A DNA stretch of 64,000 bases, from the NCBI RefSeq assembly GCF_030758935.1, contig NZ_CP132333.1, forward strand, positions 3,720,992 through 3,784,991. The letters are read 5' to 3'. The position numbers and the translations under genes are program-made. The first letter of the stretch is position 1. Each line of letters starts with the position of its first letter. Source of the stretch: Geothrix sp. PMB-07. GTDB taxonomy: Bacteria; Acidobacteriota; Holophagae; Holophagales; Holophagaceae. The notes below the pieces were generated by a model. It had not been told where the DNA came from. It searched no databases and worked only from the letters and a program-made list of their open reading frames with translations. Positions 59,955 to 64,000 of this stretch are shown in pieces.

Positions 59955-62888
59955 CTAGAGTTTGAGGGTACTCAGCACAATCGCGATGGGGGTCAGGGCC
60001 TGGAGGTTCTCCTGCCAGCTGGAGTCGCGGCGGAAGCGCTGGGGCACCAGAACCGTGTCCCCGGGCTCCACGGCCTTGCCTTCTACCCAGCTGTCCAGAA
60101 TGCGGCCATCGGCCTTGAGGAGGCGGATGTTGGAGCTGTCGGCATTCCGGGTGGTGCCACCGGCCAAGGTGAGCAGATCCGAAACCTTCATGCCCTTTCG
60201 CACCTTGTAGGTGGCAAAGGGACTGGCCGTCTCACCCACCACGTAGGCCGCATCCGTGGCCCGGGGGATGATGATTTCATCCCCATCCTGGAGTTCCACA
60301 TCCGCTTGGGAATCGCCGCCCAAGGCTGCGCCGAAATCCACCACCATGCGATTCAGGGCGCCACTCAGGAGGCCATGCATCAGGGGGCCCTTGAGAAGCT
60401 GGCCCGTGGCCGCCTGTCTCCGAGTCTCGTTCAAGCGATCAAGAATGTCGTTGGCCCCCTTGCTCGTGGGGTCCAAAGCCTGCTGAGCCAGATTGCGAGA
60501 GGTCGCTCCATCGGCTCCACTTCCAGGCCCCAAGGGCATCTGGGGACGCTCCTCATATTTCTTGAGGGCCTCCAGCTGCTTTTGGACATCCTCCACCTCT
60601 GGTGTGCTCCCACCGCCCAGGTTCCGCAGGAAGACGCCCGCCTTGGGCATGGCCTCGGAGGTGAGCCCGCCTGCCCGCTGAATGAGCTGGGCCAGGGTGG
60701 GTTTGTCGGTGTCCATGGTGTAGCTTCCAGGCCGTGCCACCTGCCCGATGATCCGGACCGTCCGATGGAGGCGGTAATCAGGTTTCTCGAACAGGCTCAA
60801 CTGGTCATCAGGTTGCAGAACCGGATTCGCCCCATCGTCATGCAGGGCCACGGGGCTTCCTGCTTCCGTGGACAGCAGGCGGGAGAGATCCAGGCGGATG
60901 ATCTCGCTGGATTTGCCATCCTTGGTCCGCGCCAACTCGGCGGAGAGGCGGTTGGCGGATTTGAGAGGCAAACCGGCCCGAAAGATCAGATCAGAAGCGC
61001 GCATGCCTTCATGAAATTCAAAGAGGCCCGGCCGGGTCACAGGCCCCAGCAGCTTCACCGTCCTGGGAAGGCGAAGGTCCTGCAGGCGATAGAGCTCCAC
61101 GCGATCCCGCCCTTCAAGCAGCAGGTTGTGCTCGGCATCCCCCTTGAGGGCCTTGGCCACATCAAAGCTCAGGAAACGCGTGGTACCGTCTGCATGGGTC
61201 CGCACGATCTCGCCTCGGGCCTGATAGGTATCCGGCAACAGCTGAGCGTCGCGGGACAGCAAATCGCCCACGCGGAGGCCATTGGTGCAGGCGAACAGCC
61301 CAGGCACACGAACCCACCCGGCCACGGTGACGCTGCGCTCAGAGACGGAATCCCGCCGCGGCAAAGCCGACAGCACATCTCCCCAGCCAAGCGGCGTTGA
61401 GCCCGCTTTCGCCACGGGGACATCCACGGCCTCGAAGGCACCATCGGCCCCGCGCTTGCGCAGGGTCAGGGAAGCCGACGCGGATTCCGGCAGCAAACCA
61501 CCTGCATACCGCAGGGCATCCGCGGTGGTCTCTCCGGCCTTCATCTCGAACTGCATGCGGGGCGCCACACCCTTCAGATCCCACAGCCGACGCCATTCCG
61601 GGATGTTCTCTTCCCGCAGGGTCTGCCCCACCACGGGTTCCTTGCGGATCCGGTGATCGCCCCGCGCGGTGATGGACAGGGAGGCGAGCAGCCGCTTCAG
61701 CTGCCCCAGCTTCGCCTCGACAGCCAGCCGCTGTTCCATGGGCAGGGGTTCTGCGCCATTGATGGCCTTGCCCTTCTCGGATCCCTGAGCTGGGGCCACC
61801 GTCTTTGGCATCAGGCCCGTCCAGTCATTCTGATTCTTGGTTTGCTCACCCGATTCGCCAGCTTTGCCCATGGCATCCTCTTTGGGCGCCTGCGGAAGGC
61901 CCTGCGCCAGGAAGAACTCCAGCCGGCGGATCTCGCGCTCAAGCAGGTCGCGGTCTTGGTCCACCCGCTTGTCCAGCAGGAGCAGTTGCTCATCCTCCGG
62001 GTCCAGAACCGGTGCCTGCACCACACGGGCGAAGGCGCCCTCCAAAAGCACCTGATTCTGAGCCAAGGGCACGAACACCGTGTCACCGTGCTGCAGGGCC
62101 ACATTGGCGTTGCCCAATCCATCCGCTCTCAGGGGATACAGATCCAAACCGTAGACCTTCTGGCCTCCGCGCATCACCCGGATATCCCGATAGCTGCCCA
62201 CGGCGGTGGGGCCCCCGGCCAGGCTCAACACATTGACCAGGGAGCTGAGGCTTGAGACCAGGTAGCTTCCCGGCTTGTAGACTTCACCCAGCACAAAGAC
62301 ACGCACCTCACGCAGCTTGATCACCTGCAAGTCCACCGAGGAGCGGGAGAAATTGCGGCTCACCAACCCCTGCACCGCAGCCTTGGCCTTCCCCAGGGTC
62401 AGGCCCCCAACCTTGGCGGTGCCAACCTTGGGGATGACGATCTCGCCGCGGCCATCCACCTGCACCGGCAAGTCAAAGGTGGCGCTTCCGAAAACATTCA
62501 GGTTTAGGCGATCCCCCGTCCCCAACACGTAGTCTTCCGAGATCCCTCCTTCCGTGGATCCTGTGCCCCGCTGCCGAACCTGAAAAAGATCCGAGGCGAA
62601 GCGGTAGGGCCCCTTCTCCCGTCGCTTGAGCGCCTGGATATCACGCTCAAGGCGTTCATCTTCGGATTTGGTTTTTTGGGCGTCTTCGGGGGCACTCGAT
62701 GTGGTGGCTCCGGTCCCATTGCGTCCCGGCACCGCGTCAACAGATCCCGAACTGATGCCCTGGGCCCCGGCGGCCTGCTTCAAAGCCTGCAGGTCCAGGC
62801 CCTGAGGCAGTTGCGCCTTGAGCGAGCCCACCAGCCCCAAAGCAAGCAGGAGTGTCGAGAGCGCAGGTGAAAGGCGTGGAAACGTCAT
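59955..62888 (-). CDS. Large multi-SLBB polysaccharide export protein
   Basis: A 977-aa exported protein. The signal peptide is LSTLLLALGLVGSLKAQ. A charged linker leads to the polysaccharide-export domain (EDYVLGTGDRLNLNVFGSATFDLPV, about residue 115). At least five SLBB repeats follow, e.g. VRVFVLGEVYKPGSYLVSS, VTVAGWVRVPGLF, VKLLGPVTRPGLFEF, VRIIGQVARPGSYTM and AYVVGETASPFATYKV. It is much longer than Wza (about 380 aa). It should form part of the outer-membrane/periplasmic channel for an exopolysaccharide. A WecA-like gene lies upstream on the same strand. Confidence 0.85.
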   Translation of the reverse strand: MTFPRLSPALSTLLLALGLVGSLKAQLPQGLDLQALKQAAGAQGISSGSVDAVPGRNGTGATTSSAPEDAQKTKSEDERLERDIQALKRREKGPYRFASDLFQVRQRGTGSTEGGISEDYVLGTGDRLNLNVFGSATFDLPVQVDGRGEIVIPKVGTAKVGGLTLGKAKAAVQGLVSRNFSRSSVDLQVIKLREVRVFVLGEVYKPGSYLVSSLSSLVNVLSLAGGPTAVGSYRDIRVMRGGQKVYGLDLYPLRADGLGNANVALQHGDTVFVPLAQNQVLLEGAFARVVQAPVLDPEDEQLLLLDKRVDQDRDLLEREIRRLEFFLAQGLPQAPKEDAMGKAGESGEQTKNQNDWTGLMPKTVAPAQGSEKGKAINGAEPLPMEQRLAVEAKLGQLKRLLASLSITARGDHRIRKEPVVGQTLREENIPEWRRLWDLKGVAPRMQFEMKAGETTADALRYAGGLLPESASASLTLRKRGADGAFEAVDVPVAKAGSTPLGWGDVLSALPRRDSVSERSVTVAGWVRVPGLFACTNGLRVGDLLSRDAQLLPDTYQARGEIVRTHADGTTRFLSFDVAKALKGDAEHNLLLEGRDRVELYRLQDLRLPRTVKLLGPVTRPGLFEFHEGMRASDLIFRAGLPLKSANRLSAELARTKDGKSSEIIRLDLSRLLSTEAGSPVALHDDGANPVLQPDDQLSLFEKPDYRLHRTVRIIGQVARPGSYTMDTDKPTLAQLIQRAGGLTSEAMPKAGVFLRNLGGGSTPEVEDVQKQLEALKKYEERPQMPLGPGSGADGATSRNLAQQALDPTSKGANDILDRLNETRRQAATGQLLKGPLMHGLLSGALNRMVVDFGAALGGDSQADVELQDGDEIIIPRATDAAYVVGETASPFATYKVRKGMKVSDLLTLAGGTTRNADSSNIRLLKADGRILDSWVEGKAVEPGDTVLVPQRFRRDSSWQENLQALTPIAIVLSTLKL

Positions 62889-62982
62889 GATGGATTCCTA
62901 GTCGATGGCACGAAAAAACGCCGCCACACATGGGGCGGGCCAGAAGGGGGCGGACCCAGTATGCCTGAGAGCAGGCACGCCA

Positions 62983-64000
62983 TCACAGCAGATGATGGGA
63001 TCCCGAAGGTGCATCCAGATTCACACGGGGGCGCATCAGGGGGATCTCACGCCGAATTTGGGCGTGATCTTCCGTCTTTGCCCCAAGCATGACCCGATCC
63101 TTGAAAGCCTTGAAGGCAAGCAGCAGCAGGGCCCCGAGCCCAACGGAGGAGGCGAGCTCATGCCCAGGAATTTCCGTGGCCCGAAGCATCGGCAACGCAG
63201 CCAACCCCAGCAACAGCGGTGTTGCGAGCCAGGATCGTCCATTAAGACGATCAGCCATCCAGTGGTGCAGGTGGCTCCGATCCGCCGTGCCCAGGGGTTC
63301 TCCCTTCCAACGGCGGATGCCCACCACCAGGAAAACATCCACGGTGGGATAGGCGTACACCCAGAGGAGGAGGTTCGGGTCCCGGAGGGCGAAGGCCTTC
63401 ACGCCCAGCACCGCGAAGAGGGTCCCCAGCATGAGGGCACCGCAATCGCCCAGAAAATGCCTGGCCCTGGGGTAGTTCAGCGCGAGGAAGGCCACCAGGC
63501 CTCCCCACAGCAGTGCCGGCTGATGGCCCAAATTCCAGCCCAGCACGCCCAGCAGCAGCGCCCCGAACCCAACAGAGAGACCGTTGATGCCATCGATCAG
63601 GTTGTAGGCCTGGGGAACCGCCCAGAACCACAGCATCAGCACAGGAACAATGACCAGGGGCACGTTGGGAAGGTTGGTTCCAAGGAAGGTCACCTGCTGC
63701 ACGGCCGAGGAAGTTGAGAATCCGACATGGATGGCCAGCATGAGGGCCACTCCGAGTCCCACCACCGCCTTGTAGCGGGCCTGCAAGTTGAACCTGTCAT
63801 CCAGCACGCCCAGCAGGGCCATGGCATGGATTCCCGCCCATTCGACGGGGTGGATGCGGCCGTTGAACATGCCCAGGCACTGGCTGAGGGCCAGGACACC
63901 CCAAATCGCCATGCCCCCGGTTCTGGGCGTAGGCCGACCGTGCTTCTTCCGGCAAAGGTCAGGCCGGTCCATCCAGCCCAAGGGGGCCACCCAGCGGATC
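62983..64000 (-). CDS. WecA/MraY-family undecaprenyl-phosphate glycosyl-1-phosphate transferase (5' end cut)
   Basis: The reading frame continues without a stop to the window end, so the true start is outside; a GTG at 63990 sits within a conserved block (RWVAPLGWMDRPDLCRKKHG) and is not the start. Family motifs are RPTPRTGGMA, VLDDRF (Asp pair), NLIDGINGLSVG, FLGDCGALMLG and the HLHH cluster near the C-terminus. About nine helices are visible. It would put the first sugar-phosphate on undecaprenyl phosphate for a polysaccharide, in keeping with the export gene after it. The sugar is unknown. Confidence 0.88.
   Translation of the reverse strand, partial: IRWVAPLGWMDRPDLCRKKHGRPTPRTGGMAIWGVLALSQCLGMFNGRIHPVEWAGIHAMALLGVLDDRFNLQARYKAVVGLGVALMLAIHVGFSTSSAVQQVTFLGTNLPNVPLVIVPVLMLWFWAVPQAYNLIDGINGLSVGFGALLLGVLGWNLGHQPALLWGGLVAFLALNYPRARHFLGDCGALMLGTLFAVLGVKAFALRDPNLLLWVYAYPTVDVFLVVGIRRWKGEPLGTADRSHLHHWMADRLNGRSWLATPLLLGLAALPMLRATEIPGHELASSVGLGALLLLAFKAFKDRVMLGAKTEDHAQIRREIPLMRPRVNLDAPSGSHHLL

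Noticed and set aside
1-64000. tRNA, rRNA, riboswitch, insertion-sequence transposase and prophage genes
   Set aside because: I scanned the intergenic stretches by eye and found no cloverleaf, rRNA-like sequence, known riboswitch core, transposase or phage gene. A covariance-model scan could still find something small.

Overview
The window is high-GC, gene-dense bacterial DNA with strong third-position GC bias, which produces many long antisense and out-of-frame shadow ORFs. The combination of alternative complex III, a type A2 caa3 oxidase, a divergent division cluster and a large glycogen cluster suggests an acidobacterium of the Holophagae (Geothrix-like). That label is an inference from gene content and general resemblance; no search was possible.

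Layout. 1-951 (minus) is an ECF sigma factor cut by the window edge. 1017-4889 carries ftsQ, ftsA and ftsZ, with a GxxExxY nuclease-fold gene framed by 27-bp inverted repeats inserted between ftsA and ftsZ. 4923-21536 is dominated by glycogen metabolism: a two-domain debranching enzyme, glgB, glgP, pgi, glgA and glgC. Small stress and envelope genes, a nitroreductase, a MntA/HepT toxin-antitoxin pair and two signalling genes (GAF, HDOD) are interspersed. 21592-25183 (minus) is an N-end-rule proteolysis block (clpS, clpA, aat) plus a lone PqqD-like gene. 25287-30902 has an OPT transporter, an RNA methyltransferase, lnt, a GNAT gene and maf. 31363-44903 is one long respiratory operon: alternative complex III (actA, a 63-codon unknown, actB, actC, an actD-actE fusion, actF), an extra cytochrome c, SCO, caa3 oxidase subunits, then ctaB. 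44976-49996 encodes a Pls-type (poly-amino-acid synthetase-like) NRPS and its phosphopantetheinyl transferase. 50678-54082 is a 1134-aa NTPase/TPR protein. 54146-56471 is panB-panC-panD and 56711-58240 is RNase G. 58334-64000 (minus) holds a HAD phosphatase, a lipoprotein, queD, a large SLBB polysaccharide-export protein and a truncated WecA/MraY-type transferase.

How the genes work together. GlgC, GlgA and GlgB build glycogen; GlgP and the debranching enzyme degrade it; Pgi links the products to glycolysis. Electrons from quinol pass through alternative complex III to cytochrome c and the caa3 oxidase; SCO and CtaB supply its copper and heme. The Pls-like synthetase needs a phosphopantetheine arm; the adjacent transferase would attach it, and nearby panBCD makes its vitamin precursor.

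Most interesting points. (1) The Pls-like synthetase has a hand-read A-domain pocket, D-A-E-S-I-G-T-V-I-K, which resembles lysine-activating pockets, so it may make a lysine homopolymer or related isopeptide. (2) The GxxExxY gene sits between near-perfect terminal inverted repeats built from a CACGGAG unit. A gene-less inverted repeat of similar design lies at 25206-25275, which suggests a small mobile-element class. (3) The respiratory operon has an ActD-ActE fusion and an unrecognised 63-aa product translated between ActA and ActB.
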